From NCBI GenBank assembly GCA_944325865.1, contig CALVBS010000009.1, forward strand, positions 1 through 53,461: 53,461 nt of DNA, in the 5' to 3' direction. Of the stretch, positions 17,196 through 26,010 are shown one piece after another (position 1 is the stretch's first letter; each line of letters starts with the position of its first letter). Source of the stretch: Candidatus Gastranaerophilales bacterium. GTDB lineage: Bacteria > Cyanobacteriota > Vampirovibrionia > Gastranaerophilales > Gastranaerophilaceae. Made by a program: the position numbers and the translations under genes. The notes beneath the pieces were generated by a model, which saw only the letters and a program-made list of their open reading frames with translations, was not told the origin of the DNA and did not search any database.

Positions 17196-17454
17196 AATTT
17201 ACCTCTTTCTTAAAATCTTTACGTACTTCAAGTTAAAAAAATTTCTTATATATGAAATAAAAAATTTTTAACTTAAAAATTGCTTGAATAATAAAACGCT
17301 GTAACATTACTTTACATTAGAATCAAAAATTAAGCCAAAAGGCAAAACTTAACAAACTGAAAAACACAGAAAAAAGACCGGTAGCAAATCGGTCTTTTTA
17401 TACTATTGTAATATTGTTCGTTAATCTTAATATTAAAATTAAAAAGCAATCAGC
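17196..17454 (-). promoter_or_regulatory. Intergenic region with AT-rich inverted repeat upstream of the orphan gene
   Basis: Between rpsN and the orphan gene there is no further gene. An imperfect inverted repeat of about 15-bp arms (AAGTTAAAAAAATTT / AAATTTTTAACTT) lies at 17229-17276 around a TATATA centre. It could be an extruding hairpin or a protein site in the 5' leader. I see no convincing promoter hexamers. Confidence 0.35.
17371..17399 (-). terminator. Terminator after rpsN
   Basis: A perfect 10-bp stem AAAAAGACCG / CGGTCTTTTT with a 9-base loop lies 56 bases after the rpsN stop codon. It ends the rplC-to-rpsN unit and would work on both strands. Confidence 0.85.
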
Positions 17455-17661
17455 TTACCAGCTAGCTTTTGTTACACCAGGCAACAAGCCTTGATGTGCC
17501 ATTTTTCTCAAACAAATTCTGCACAGACCGAAATCTCTGTGGTAGCCGTGAGGTCTTCCGCAGATACTGCATCTGTTATGCAATCTTACTGACGGATATT
17601 TTCCTTTTGCAGCAAGTGCTTCACGTCTGAGTTCTTTGTTTATCATCGCTTTCTTAGCCAT
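17455..17661 (-). CDS. rpsN: 30S ribosomal protein S14 (zinc-binding type)
   Basis: The 68-residue protein is the short, zinc-containing form: CSIC and CRIC flank the [11 protein letters not shown] segment, and the ending [17 protein letters not shown] is typical of type Z. It joins the 30S head late in assembly. It is the last gene of the rplC unit, 40 bases after rplE, and a terminator follows. Confidence 0.97.
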   Translation of the reverse strand: MAKKAMINKELRREALAAKGKYPSVRLHNRCSICGRPHGYHRDFGLCRICLRKMAHQGLLPGVTKASW

Positions 17662-17701
17662 GAATTTCTCCTTTGTTCTTTCTGTTTGTTTATCTAAAAA
17701 A

Positions 17702-18259
17702 TTACTTGTTCATCCCTTTAAAAGGCATACCTAATAATCTCAACAATTCTCTTGCTTCGTCATCAGTTTCCGCAGTAGTAATAATTGAAATATTCATACC
17801 TTTTACAAGATCAACTTCTTCATATGTAATTTCAGGGAATAAAGCCTGTTCTTTCAACCCTAAAGTATAGTTACCGCGGCCGTCGAAAGATTTAGCACTA
17901 ATACCTCTGAAGTCACGGATACGAGGGAATACAACGCAGATTAATTTCTGTAAGAAATCATACATTCTTTCGCCTCTGAGTGTTGCCATAGCTCCAACCG
18001 GCATACCTTCTCTTAATTTATATGTAGCGATTGATTTTTTAGCTTTGGTTATAACACACTTTTGACCTGCAATTTTAGTTAATTGAGCTTCAATAGCTTC
18101 GGCAATTTTAGAGTTGTGAGAAGCCTCACCGACACCCATATTCAAAACTATCTTATGAAGTTTAGGAATCTGCATATCATTCTTATAGCCGAATTTTTCT
18201 TTCATTGCAGCTTTTACTTCGTTATTATATTTTGTTTTTAAACTTTCTGTTTTCGTCAT
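17702..18259 (-). CDS. rplE: 50S ribosomal protein L5
   Basis: The 185-residue protein contains [52 protein letters not shown] and the C-terminal [11 protein letters not shown]. It binds 5S rRNA and the P-site tRNA. It lies 41 bases after rplX in the usual order. Confidence 0.98.
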   Translation of the reverse strand: MTKTESLKTKYNNEVKAAMKEKFGYKNDMQIPKLHKIVLNMGVGEASHNSKIAEAIEAQLTKIAGQKCVITKAKKSIATYKLREGMPVGAMATLRGERMYDFLQKLICVVFPRIRDFRGISAKSFDGRGNYTLGLKEQALFPEITYEEVDLVKGMNISIITTAETDDEARELLRLLGMPFKGMNK

Positions 18260-18300
18260 TTTTCGTATTTCCTTAATTCTGGGATATTTAATATTATATA

Positions 18301-18639
18301 TTAAACATCTAACTGTTCACCACATTTTTTACAAACACGAACTTTTTTGCCTTCAACGACATCGTGTTTGATCCTTGTCGGTTTTTCGCAAGCCGGACAT
18401 ACAATCATAACCTTTGAAGCATCAAGAGGAGCTTCCAGTTTGATTAAGCCGCCCTGAATACCTGCCATTGGCTGAGGTTTTTGGGCTTTGGTAACCATAT
18501 TAGCACCTTCTACGACAACTCTGCCTTCTGAAGGGTTAACCTTTTTAACGTTACCGATTTTTCCTTTGTCCTTACCTGCAATAACGATAACTCTGTCACC
18601 GTTTTTTACATGCAAGCTTTTTTTATTTTTATCTGTCAT
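18301..18639 (-). CDS. rplX: 50S ribosomal protein L24 with zinc ribbon
   Basis: The 112-residue protein has an N-terminal KOW motif ([20 protein letters not shown]) and starts 50S assembly at the 5' end of 23S rRNA. The C-terminal half carries CPAC and CKKC, two CxxC pairs that can hold zinc. Many L24 proteins lack these cysteines, while a subset of bacterial phyla keep them. It lies 112 bases after rplN. Confidence 0.97.
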   Translation of the reverse strand: MTDKNKKSLHVKNGDRVIVIAGKDKGKIGNVKKVNPSEGRVVVEGANMVTKAQKPQPMAGIQGGLIKLEAPLDASKVMIVCPACEKPTRIKHDVVEGKKVRVCKKCGEQLDV

Positions 18640-18751
18640 TTCTAATTCTCCATTTTTGTAACTTTTGAAACAAAATTCGACCTTATAATAATTTTGTTTC
18701 GGTGTTTCTTTATTGTTCCTTTTTATTGTAAGCTTGAAACAAGTTCAAGAT

Positions 18752-19120
18752 TTATATAACTTCAGGAGCAAGAGAAACAATCTTCATATAGCCTTTGTCA
18801 CGAAGTTCACGGGCAACCGGTCCGAATACACGGGTACCTCTCGGGTTGCCGTCTTTGTTGATAATTACTGCTGCATTTTCGTCAAATCTGATAACTGAAC
18901 CGTCTGCACGTTTTATATCAGCTTTGGTTCTTACAACAACAGCTTTTACAACTTCACCTTTTTTCACAGCCATATTTGGAGTTGCGTCTTTTACTGATGC
19001 AACGATTTCATCGCCAACAGCAGCAAATTTTTTATTTGAACTGCCCATAACACGGATACATAACAACTGTTTTGCACCGGTGTTATCAGCTACTTCTAAT
19101 CTGGTTTCTTGTTGTATCAT
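18752..19120 (-). CDS. rplN: 50S ribosomal protein L14
   Basis: The 122-residue protein begins [20 protein letters not shown] and contains [14 protein letters not shown] and [20 protein letters not shown], all diagnostic. It forms a bridge to 16S rRNA and is the landing site for RsfS. The spacing to rpsQ is 94 bases. Confidence 0.98.
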   Translation of the reverse strand: MIQQETRLEVADNTGAKQLLCIRVMGSSNKKFAAVGDEIVASVKDATPNMAVKKGEVVKAVVVRTKADIKRADGSVIRFDENAAVIINKDGNPRGTRVFGPVARELRDKGYMKIVSLAPEVI

Positions 19121-19214
19121 TTTTACTTTCCTTTATTTTAAAGTATTTTTCTACTGTCTGCCTCTCATTACTCTATGGTAATGCTGCATTTCCCGTCTTT
19201 ATTTTATATAAAAA

Positions 19215-19460
19215 TTAACGGGCTTTTTCTACAATCTCACCCAAAGTCCAGCGTTTTCCGCCTGAAATAGGTCTTGATTCAACAATTCTTACGATATCGC
19301 CTTCACCGCAGATATTGTTTTCGTCATGAGCTTTGTAGTTTTTATTTGATTCAATAATTTTGTTGTATTTTGGATGTGGTTCATAATCAGCTACTCTTAC
19401 AACAATAGTTTTATCCATTTTATTGCTGACTACTACTCCTTGTTTTTCTTTCTTAGGCAT
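19215..19460 (-). CDS. rpsQ: 30S ribosomal protein S17
   Basis: The 81-residue protein shows [20 protein letters not shown] and [18 protein letters not shown], the OB-fold core of S17, a primary 16S rRNA binder. Its start codon overlaps the end of rpmC by eight bases, so translation is likely coupled. Confidence 0.97.
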   Translation of the reverse strand: MPKKEKQGVVVSNKMDKTIVVRVADYEPHPKYNKIIESNKNYKAHDENNICGEGDIVRIVESRPISGGKRWTLGEIVEKAR

Positions 19461-19650
19461 TCTGTACCTCTTTTTCTTTTATTACAGTTTTTGCTTGAGC
19501 TATTAAGCGTTTCGTTTTAGAAACAAGTGCAGTATTTTCCAACTTATGAGTTGCAAGCTGCATCTTGCAATCATGTAACTGTTTTTTCCAATCTATGATT
19601 GCACTTTGTAACTCTTCAACTGTTTTTTCACGCATTTCACTTAATTTCAT
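19453..19650 (-). CDS. rpmC: 50S ribosomal protein L29
   Basis: The 65-residue all-helical protein begins [20 protein letters not shown] and ends with the usual [13 protein letters not shown] helix. L29 lies at the peptide exit tunnel near the trigger-factor and SRP site. It is 34 bases after rplP. Confidence 0.96.
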   Translation of the reverse strand: MKLSEMREKTVEELQSAIIDWKKQLHDCKMQLATHKLENTALVSKTKRLIAQAKTVIKEKEVQNA

Positions 19651-19684
19651 TTCTATGTTCCTTATTTATTTTGCTTGGTAGTTA

Positions 19685-20104
19685 TTAAGCTTCCATCTTA
19701 GCTTTTTCAATAACTTTAACTTTAATAGGCAGTTTTTGTGCAGCTAATTCAAGAGCGTTAACTGCGGTATTTCTGTCAAAGTATTCAAGTTCAAATAGAA
19801 TTCTGTTAGGTTTTACAACAGCTACCCAGTATTCTAAGTTACCTTTACCTGATCCCATACGAGTTTCTGCAGGTTTTGCAGTGATAGGTTTATCAGGGAA
19901 TATTTTAATCCAAACATTACCGCCACGTTTGATTTCTCTGGTCATTGCACGACGTGCAGCTTCAATTTGTCTTGAAGTAATCCAACCCGGTTCCAGAGCT
20001 TGAAGAGCATAGCTGCCGAATTCAAACTTAGTGCCACGGGTTTCGTGACCTTTCATTCTGCCTTTCATCATTTTGCGGTATTTAGTCTTTTTAGGCTGTA
20101 ACAT
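19685..20104 (-). CDS. rplP: 50S ribosomal protein L16
   Basis: The 139-residue protein begins [19 protein letters not shown] and contains [20 protein letters not shown] and [18 protein letters not shown], all diagnostic. It helps position A-site tRNA and is assembled late. It is 50 bases after rpsC. Confidence 0.98.
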   Translation of the reverse strand: MLQPKKTKYRKMMKGRMKGHETRGTKFEFGSYALQALEPGWITSRQIEAARRAMTREIKRGGNVWIKIFPDKPITAKPAETRMGSGKGNLEYWVAVVKPNRILFELEYFDRNTAVNALELAAQKLPIKVKVIEKAKMEA

Positions 20105-20154
20105 TTTATTTACTCCTGTTAATTAATTTTACTTGTAATGTTTTTTATTGTGAA

Positions 20155-20880
20155 CTATTCAGTTTCGATAGCTCTGCGTCTAGGGCGTCTGCCTGCTTTT
20201 TCCGAATTATCTTTTCCTGATTTCATTTTGATATTTTGATCGGCTTTTTCTCCAGGCATAAGGTTTCCTTTGAAAATCCAAACCTTAACACCGATTTTAC
20301 CCATTACGGTATCAGCTTCAGCGAATCCGTAATCAACGTCAGCTCTGAGTGTTTGAAGAGGAATTCTTCCTTCTTTAGCCCATTCTGAACGAGCAATCTC
20401 TGCTCCGCCCAAACGTCCGGATACCATAACTTTGATACCCTGAATTCCGGCTCTCATTGAACGCTGCATAGCTTGTTTCATTGCACGTCTGAAAGCTACA
20501 CGTTTTTCAAGCTGTTGAGCAATATTTTCAGCAACCAGCTGAGCATCGGCATCAATTCTTGCAACTTCAACAACATTGATAATTACCGGTTTGCCAATAT
20601 ATTTTGAAACGTCCTGTTTAAGTTCTTCAATTCCCTGTCCGCCGCGACCTACAACGATACCTGGTTTTGCTGTAACAACGGTAACTGTTGTATTTTGAGC
20701 TTTTCTGTCAATTTTTACATCAGAAATACCAGCAGCGTACAGTTTTTTCTTTATAAATTTTCTGATTTTATCATCTTCTTTAACAAAAAGACGATATTCT
20801 TTGAATTTAGCATACCATGTACTTTTCCATGGCTGGATAATACCTACTCTAAATCCGGTTGGATGTGTTTTTTGTCCCAT
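20155..20880 (-). CDS. rpsC: 30S ribosomal protein S3
   Basis: The 241-residue protein opens [20 protein letters not shown], has a KH domain with [15 protein letters not shown] and the C-terminal [15 protein letters not shown]. It lines the mRNA entry tunnel. The basic tail ([14 protein letters not shown]) is short. It is 70 bases after rplV. Confidence 0.98.
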   Translation of the reverse strand: MGQKTHPTGFRVGIIQPWKSTWYAKFKEYRLFVKEDDKIRKFIKKKLYAAGISDVKIDRKAQNTTVTVVTAKPGIVVGRGGQGIEELKQDVSKYIGKPVIINVVEVARIDADAQLVAENIAQQLEKRVAFRRAMKQAMQRSMRAGIQGIKVMVSGRLGGAEIARSEWAKEGRIPLQTLRADVDYGFAEADTVMGKIGVKVWIFKGNLMPGEKADQNIKMKSGKDNSEKAGRRPRRRAIETE

Positions 20881-20950
20881 TTTTTATACCTTTTATTTTG
20901 TTATACTTACATTCTAACTTGTTTCACGGTTTATAACCGATTAACATTAA

Positions 20951-21283
20951 TTAATTATCACTAACTTTCAAAGTTAAATGTGATGTACGTTTTAGTCTTT
21001 TATAAATACGACCTTGAGCTCTTGGTTTACCACGTCTGAGTGTTTGGCTTTCATCAGCAAAGATTTCAGAAATCTTTAATGATTCCGGAGACACTCCGTA
21101 TTGTTCCTGAGCATTTGCAACAGCAGCCTTCAAATTCTTTTCAACCACTCTTGCAGCAAAATAAGGCATAAAACGTAACATATCTTGAGCTTCAAGAACT
21201 TTTTTGCCGCGTACTTCATTGATTACACGACGCAATTTTCTTGCTGTCATTTTAATATCTGTTTGTTTTGCTTTAGCTTCCAT
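20951..21283 (-). CDS. rplV: 50S ribosomal protein L22
   Basis: The 110-residue protein has KMTARKLRRVINEVRGKKV at the start and the C-terminal beta-hairpin region LRRGKPRAQGRIYKRLKRTS that lines the exit tunnel. It lies 23 bases after rpsS. Confidence 0.98.
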   Translation of the reverse strand: MEAKAKQTDIKMTARKLRRVINEVRGKKVLEAQDMLRFMPYFAARVVEKNLKAAVANAQEQYGVSPESLKISEIFADESQTLRRGKPRAQGRIYKRLKRTSHLTLKVSDN

Positions 21284-21306
21284 TTTTTTATTTCCTTATC
21301 TTTTGC

Positions 21307-21588
21307 TTATTTTACTTTAGCGGTCTTAGCAGAACCTGCGTGACCTTTGAATAATCTTGTAGGTGCAAATTCACCTAATTTGTGTCCGATCATCTGCTCT
21401 GTAACATATACCGGTACGTGAGTTTTACCGTTATGAACAGCTATTGTATGTCCCAACATGTCAGGAACAATCATTGATGCTCTTGACCAGGTTTTTATAA
21501 CTTTATGTTCGGAATTAGCATTCATTTTTGCTATTTTTTGTTGTAGAGCTTCTTCTACGTATGGACCTTTTTTTAATGAACGTGCCAT
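21307..21588 (-). CDS. rpsS: 30S ribosomal protein S19
   Basis: The 93-residue protein begins [20 protein letters not shown] and contains [17 protein letters not shown], both diagnostic. It sits in the 30S head with S13. It follows rplB by 96 bases. Confidence 0.98.
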   Translation of the reverse strand: MARSLKKGPYVEEALQQKIAKMNANSEHKVIKTWSRASMIVPDMLGHTIAVHNGKTHVPVYVTEQMIGHKLGEFAPTRLFKGHAGSAKTAKVK

Positions 21589-21684
21589 TATTTTATTACC
21601 TTTCTTGTTTTAGTTGGTAGAATTATATTTAAAGGTTATAGGGCTGAAGGTTTAAAGGTATTCAATCAGCCCTTTAATCCTTTG

Positions 21685-22512
21685 TTATTTTTTACGTCTT
21701 CTAACGATTAATTTGTCAGAAGCTTTGCCGGCTTTTCTTGTCTTATAGCCGAGAGCCGGTTTACCCCAAGGTGTTTTAGGATGTCCGCCAGGACCTGTTT
21801 TACCTTCACCACCACCGTGAGGGTGATCGCAAGGGTTCATAGTAACACCGCGGACAGTAGGTCTGATACCGAGATAACGTTTTCTGCCAGCTTTTCCGAG
21901 TGAGAGGTTTTTATATTCTGAGTTACCTAAAGTACCTACTGTTGCCATACATTCTTTTCTTACCATTCTCATTTCGGAAGAAGGAAGTTTAATTGTTACA
22001 TAATTGCCTTCTTTAGCCATTACCTGAGCAGCGTTACCTGCAGCTCTTACCATAACTCCGCCACGACCAGGGTTAAGCTCAATATTATGAACTATAGTAC
22101 CTAACGGAATCAATTCCAGAGGAAGAGCATTACCTACCTGAACCGGAGCTTCAGGACCGGAAACGATTACATCGCCTACGTTAAGTCCTTCCGGAGTTAG
22201 GATATATCTTTTTTCACCATCAGCATAATATACCAATGAGATTCTTACGTTTCTGTTCGGATCGTACTCAATAGTTTTTACTGTTGCAGGTACTCCAAAT
22301 TTTTCACGTTTGAAATCAATTACACGGTAAGCTCTTTTTACACCGCCGCCTTTATGACGACATGTAATTCTGCCTGTATTATTTCTTCCTGCTGTTTTCT
22401 TTAATGATCTGAGCAGTGATTTTTCAGGAGCTGAAGTTGTGACTTCTTGGAAATCACTTTTTGTCATGCCTCTTTGTCCCGGAGACGTCGGATTGATTTT
22501 ACGAATTGCCAT
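21685..22512 (-). CDS. rplB: 50S ribosomal protein L2
   Basis: The 275-residue protein shows the N-terminal [35 protein letters not shown] and the C-terminal [19 protein letters not shown], which carries the conserved His near the peptidyl transferase centre. AAGGAGAAAAT precedes the ATG, and the gene lies 58 bases after rplW. Confidence 0.98.
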   Translation of the reverse strand: MAIRKINPTSPGQRGMTKSDFQEVTTSAPEKSLLRSLKKTAGRNNTGRITCRHKGGGVKRAYRVIDFKREKFGVPATVKTIEYDPNRNVRISLVYYADGEKRYILTPEGLNVGDVIVSGPEAPVQVGNALPLELIPLGTIVHNIELNPGRGGVMVRAAGNAAQVMAKEGNYVTIKLPSSEMRMVRKECMATVGTLGNSEYKNLSLGKAGRKRYLGIRPTVRGVTMNPCDHPHGGGEGKTGPGGHPKTPWGKPALGYKTRKAGKASDKLIVRRRKK

Positions 22513-22570
22513 TTTATTTTCTCCTTGATTGGCTTTGTACTTTCTTTAGGACATATGCCATACGCCCTGA

Positions 22571-22879
22571 TTAAACACCTGTAAGTTCTTCAATCGGATC
22601 GCCTTCGATTGACACGATTGCTTTTTTAGAACTGTCGGTTCTTCCGAATTTATAACCCATTCTTTTTGAATGAGACGGCATGTAAACCGTTCTTACTTTT
22701 TTAACTTTTCTTCCCGGAAAAGCTAATTCGATTGCTTGTGCAATTTCAACTTTTGTTGCGTCTTTATTTACTTCAAAAGTGTATTGACCTAAAGCTGTTG
22801 CACCTACTGATTTTTCTGTGATTAAAGGTTTTTTAATCAAATCATATAATTTTTCCGTATTTGTTCTTTCTTTACTCAT
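22571..22879 (-). CDS. rplW: 50S ribosomal protein L23
   Basis: The 102-residue protein has LYDLIKKPLITEKSVGATAL near the start, YTFEVNKDATKVEIAQAIEL and the rRNA-binding loop RKVKKVRTVYMPSHSKRMG. It docks trigger factor and SRP at the tunnel exit. Its ATG shares one base with the rplD stop (TAATG), indicating coupled translation. Confidence 0.97.
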   Translation of the reverse strand: MSKERTNTEKLYDLIKKPLITEKSVGATALGQYTFEVNKDATKVEIAQAIELAFPGRKVKKVRTVYMPSHSKRMGYKFGRTDSSKKAIVSIEGDPIEELTGV

Positions 22880-23505
22880 TATTGCAACCTTTCTGTTACT
22901 TCATTAACAGCAGCTTCAGTCATTACAACATAATCTGCTTCAAGTAAATCTTTTACATTCAGATTTGAAGGTAAAATCAGTCTTACGCTTGGAATATTTC
23001 TTGCTGAAAGTTCCAAATGCTGATTTTCAGCAGCTTTTGTATCAGCAACCACCAAAACTTTACCACTGATTTTTAAAGATTTTAAAGCTTCAGCCATTAA
23101 TTTAGTTTTAGGTTCAGTAATTGTTGAAAAATCTTTTACAACAACAAGCTGTTCCTGTCTTGCTGATAATGCTGATTTAAGAGCCAATTTTCTTGCTTTT
23201 TGAGGCATATTGAAACCGAAATCTCTCGGTTTAGGTCCGAATACAACACCGCCGCCTGCAAATAAAGGAGAACGGAGAGAACCTGCTCTTGCTCTGCCTG
23301 TACCTTTCTGTTTCCAAGGTTTTTTACCGCCGCCGGATACTTCAGCTCTTGTTTTAGCACAAGCTGACCCCTGACGTGCATTATTTAATTGTCTTCTTAA
23401 TGCTAAGTGCATTACGTGTAAATTAGGTTCAACACCAAAAACTGCTTCGTTTAAAGTAATTTCGCCTAATTTTTCTCCATTTGTACTTAATATTTCTTTT
23501 GACAT
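22879..23505 (-). CDS. rplD: 50S ribosomal protein L4
   Basis: The 208-residue protein contains RQLNNARQGSACAKTRAEVS and GGGKKPWKQKGTGRARAGS, the extended loop that reaches into the exit tunnel. L4 is the autogenous repressor of S10 operons in gammaproteobacteria. Here it lies in the unit whose leader (24251-24447) is highly structured, which makes an L4- or L3-responsive element worth considering. It is 109 bases after rplC. Confidence 0.98.
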   Translation of the reverse strand: MSKEILSTNGEKLGEITLNEAVFGVEPNLHVMHLALRRQLNNARQGSACAKTRAEVSGGGKKPWKQKGTGRARAGSLRSPLFAGGGVVFGPKPRDFGFNMPQKARKLALKSALSARQEQLVVVKDFSTITEPKTKLMAEALKSLKISGKVLVVADTKAAENQHLELSARNIPSVRLILPSNLNVKDLLEADYVVMTEAAVNEVTERLQ

Positions 23506-23614
23506 TTTATTTTTCCTTATCCTTTCTCACCTCTTGCTGATTTTAAATTAAAAACAGCTTTATGTGGCGAGTTATGTATATGCTTTGTGTAGTTCGGGCA
23601 AAACCCTTACTGAA

Positions 23615-24250
23615 TTAATTCCATTTTGTTCTTGTAGGAACGATTGTTACCAATCTGCCTTCGCAGCCAGGAACTGAACCTTTTACTAAAACTAATTTTT
23701 TATCAGCATCAACTTTAACCAATTTCAATTTAGTAATAGTAACTCTTTCATTACCCATGTTACCTGCCATTCTTTTACCTTTGATAACACGGCTTGGAGT
23801 TGTACCTGCACCGATAGAACCAGGTTCTCTGTGATTTTTAGAACCGTGACCCATAGGTCCTCTGCCGAAGTTCCATCTTTTTACAGTACCCTGGAAACCT
23901 TTACCTATTGACTTACCTGTTACATCAACTTTTTCTACGTTATCGAGAACTGATAATTCAATTTTGTCTCCGACTTTATAATCCTGCGGATTATCAACTC
24001 TGAACTCTTGAAGATGTCTGTAGTTTTCAAGATTATTCTTTTTGAAATGACCGATTTCAGCTTTAGTTAAATGCTTTTCTTTAGCTGCGATTGTGCCTAC
24101 CTGAATTGCATTGTAACCGTCAGTTTCTACAGTTTTAACCTGAGTCACAACAATGTCATCAACTTTGATAACAGTTACAGGAACAGCCAAACCATTTTCA
24201 TCAAAAATTTGAGTCATTCCTAATTTTTTACCTATTACACCTAGTGTCAT
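23615..24250 (-). CDS. rplC: 50S ribosomal protein L3
   Basis: The 211-residue protein opens GVIGKKLGMTQIFDENGLAV and contains GKGFQGTVKRWNFGRGPMGH and RVIKGKRMAGNMGNERVT, diagnostic of L3, a primary 23S assembly protein. It starts a unit that runs to rpsN. A 261-base region with a candidate promoter and folded leader separates it from rpsJ, which is unusual for an S10 cluster. Confidence 0.98.
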   Translation of the reverse strand: MTLGVIGKKLGMTQIFDENGLAVPVTVIKVDDIVVTQVKTVETDGYNAIQVGTIAAKEKHLTKAEIGHFKKNNLENYRHLQEFRVDNPQDYKVGDKIELSVLDNVEKVDVTGKSIGKGFQGTVKRWNFGRGPMGHGSKNHREPGSIGAGTTPSRVIKGKRMAGNMGNERVTITKLKLVKVDADKKLVLVKGSVPGCEGRLVTIVPTRTKWN

Positions 24251-24447
24251 ATTTTACCTTTCCTGCTCACCCTACTTGGTGCGAATACAGTCTTCGCCCC
24301 TGTTTCGGGATTGCATTTTCTCTTGCGAGCGCTACGTCTTGCTTAATTACTTTACCTCTCGGGGATTTCCACCCCGCAACCTTTCGGTTGCTCCGACTGC
24401 CTGTATTTTGAAACCTTTGCTTCATAGTACCGTATCAATCGGTCGCA
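24251..24447 (-). ncRNA. Structured 5' leader of rplC
   Basis: The RNA of about 195 bases holds several clear helices. A tetraloop-like hairpin GCAACC-GAAA-GGUUGC lies at plus 24376-24391, directly followed by GGGG-loop-CCCC at 24361-24375. A closing helix AAUACAG/CUGUAUU pairs 24401-24407 with 24284-24290, and an alternative pairing GACTG/CAGTC shares one side of it. The region is much more GC-rich than its neighbours. It is most likely a ribosomal-protein leader, and it matches no riboswitch consensus I know. Confidence 0.6.
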
Positions 24448-24453
24448 GTTCAC

Positions 24454-24484
24454 ATTATATGCATAATGCTTATTTAGTTTTCAA
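24454..24484 (-). promoter_or_regulatory. Candidate promoter of rplC
   Basis: On the minus strand a perfect TATAAT (24454-24459) has TTGAAA (24479-24484) upstream with a long 19-base spacer. The -10 is good and the spacing poor. It would start the structured leader. Confidence 0.45.
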
Positions 24485-24511
24485 TGTTGCCTTTGGATAC
24501 TTTGCTGCTGC

Positions 24512-24829
24512 TTACAGCTTAACTTCAATATCAACGCCGGCAGGTAAATCTAATCTGCTTAACTCTTCAGTAGTCTGTTGAGTCGGATCGTATATATCAA
24601 TAATACGTTTATGTGTTCTTAATTCAAAGTGTTCACGAGATTTTTTATCAACGTGTGGTGAACGAAGAACGCAATATATACGTCTTTTAGTAGGTAAAGG
24701 AATCGGGCCTGCAACTTTAGCGTCTGTTCTTTTTGCTGTTTCAACGATTTTGTCCGAAGATACGTCAATTAATTTATGATCGTAAGCTTTTAAACAAACT
24801 CTGATTCTTTGTCTTTTTGTGCTAGCCAT
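24512..24829 (-). CDS. rpsJ: 30S ribosomal protein S10
   Basis: The 105-residue protein contains [40 protein letters not shown] and the end [16 protein letters not shown], all diagnostic. S10 sits in the 30S head and also takes part in NusB-dependent antitermination. The genes usually upstream (tuf, fusA, rpsG, rpsL) are absent, and an orphan gene is upstream instead. A strong promoter lies at 24990-25018. Confidence 0.98.
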   Translation of the reverse strand: MASTKRQRIRVCLKAYDHKLIDVSSDKIVETAKRTDAKVAGPIPLPTKRRIYCVLRSPHVDKKSREHFELRTHKRIIDIYDPTQQTTEELSRLDLPAGVDIEVKL

Positions 24830-24983
24830 TTTTATTCCTTTTCTTTTTGGTTGTATTACTACACTTTTGGGGTGAAACTATTGTGCCGCCCCGATTTTCG
24901 TCATTTTCTTGCGAAATCTGAACGAATCGCCCGAATCCACTGTTTATCAATATTTCGGTACTGTAAATCAGAATACCCGAGCA
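24830..24983 (-). ncRNA. 5' leader of rpsJ
   Basis: The leader of about 150 bases between the promoter and rpsJ is rich in short inverted repeats, for example GATTTCG/CGAAAATC and GGGG/CCCC, the latter about 40 bases before the ATG. It may hold a control element. The folding is less clear than in the rplC leader. Confidence 0.35.
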
Positions 24984-24989
24984 TAAATG

Positions 24990-25018
24990 ATGTTATTACA
25001 AACATAAATGCCTGTCAA
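24990..25018 (-). promoter_or_regulatory. Promoter of rpsJ
   Basis: On the minus strand a perfect TTGACA (25013-25018) is 17 bases from TAACAT (24990-24995). It lies just past the terminator of the upstream orphan gene. Confidence 0.7.
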
Positions 25019-25056
25019 CACAAAATTTTGCCCTTTGTTGCATTTTTGTTACAAAT

Positions 25057-25087
25057 AAAAAGACCGTTTACAGCTAACGGTCTTTTT
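25057..25087 (-). terminator. Terminator after the orphan gene at 25113
   Basis: A perfect 12-bp stem AAAAAGACCGTT / AACGGTCTTTTT lies 25 bases past the stop codon and isolates the orphan from the rpsJ promoter. Confidence 0.85.
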
Positions 25088-25112
25088 GTAAAATTTTATT
25101 AAGTTTTTAGAA

Positions 25113-25820
25113 TTATGCTTTTGTTAATATATGTACTGCTTCGGACGGATCTATATATTGTCCTGGTCCAACTCTTTGAGGTTCCTGTTCTCTATCAGGA
25201 TAATACGGCAAAATTATAGGACGAGATTTTTCAATACCTAGACCTGCTATGGTAGGTAAAATTATATCACTTCCAGGCAGATGTTTCGGATTTTGTGCAA
25301 CAATTTTTGCCAAATCAGAATGTGCTCTTGCCCAGCCCCCCGTCTGTGTTTCAAAATATTCAGGACTTTTACCATTAATATAGGCCTTTAAATCTCTGAA
25401 ACGGATATTGCCGTTCTCATCAATTTTAAAGTTCGGATTCAAAGTACCATTTGAACTCATAACATCTTCCGGTTTTATATCAAGCCCAAGTGCCGCAATA
25501 CTATTCAGAAATTTTGTTACCTGCTCGGCTTTAACTTTTGCAAGAGGTTTTGCCTCTTTGCCTTTAAGCTTATCAATAAATGACTGTGGTTCATTTTCTA
25601 CAAGATAACCTTTTCTTACAACACCTTTTTTATCAACAATATCTTGAGGTGCTACAAGTTCAGGTGATTTAATTTTCGGTTTTACGGCAGTAATTCTGTT
25701 TCTTCTGAGAAGCATGTCAATTAATTCTTCATCAACGTTATAGCTGATATCAATCTTTCTCAAATAATTTGAATTGCCATTTGGCAGATTTTCTTTAATT
25801 CCATTAATCGTCTCAATCAT
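25113..25820 (-). CDS. Orphan cytoplasmic protein upstream of rpsJ
   Basis: I place the start at ATG 25820, which has the strong site AAAGGGGAAAAT, not at 25874; the product is then 235 residues. I do not recognise the family. It is soluble, without signal peptide, with basic patches and a conserved-looking middle (DIKPEDVMSSNGTLNPNFKI, DENGNIRFRDLKAYING) and a Pro-rich end (PYYPDREQEPQRVGPGQY). The pattern 'GTLNPNFKIDENGNIRF' followed by an acidic/Gly turn resembles a calcium-loop-like turn but is not a canonical EF-hand. It is a single-gene unit flanked by a terminator and divergent from the transglycosylase gene at 26011. Confidence 0.65.
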   Translation of the reverse strand: MIETINGIKENLPNGNSNYLRKIDISYNVDEELIDMLLRRNRITAVKPKIKSPELVAPQDIVDKKGVVRKGYLVENEPQSFIDKLKGKEAKPLAKVKAEQVTKFLNSIAALGLDIKPEDVMSSNGTLNPNFKIDENGNIRFRDLKAYINGKSPEYFETQTGGWARAHSDLAKIVAQNPKHLPGSDIILPTIAGLGIEKSRPIILPYYPDREQEPQRVGPGQYIDPSEAVHILTKA

Positions 25821-26010
25821 ATTTTCCCCTTTCGTGTTTATTTTGTAGTTAAAGATATTCAGCTGATATTTCAATAAAAAATTTTTATTTGTTAAAATTG
25901 CCAGAAATTATCATTTTATAAAGTTATGTAAAAATTTTCTTAAGTTTTTAAATTTTGATAAAAAATAACCGTTTATATACATGTGAAGTTGAAAATACAA
26001 AAGAGGTATT

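Noticed and set aside
24251..24447. rplC leader as RNase P, SRP, tmRNA or a known riboswitch
   Set aside because: None of the conserved core sequences of those RNAs is visible; position points to a ribosomal-protein leader.
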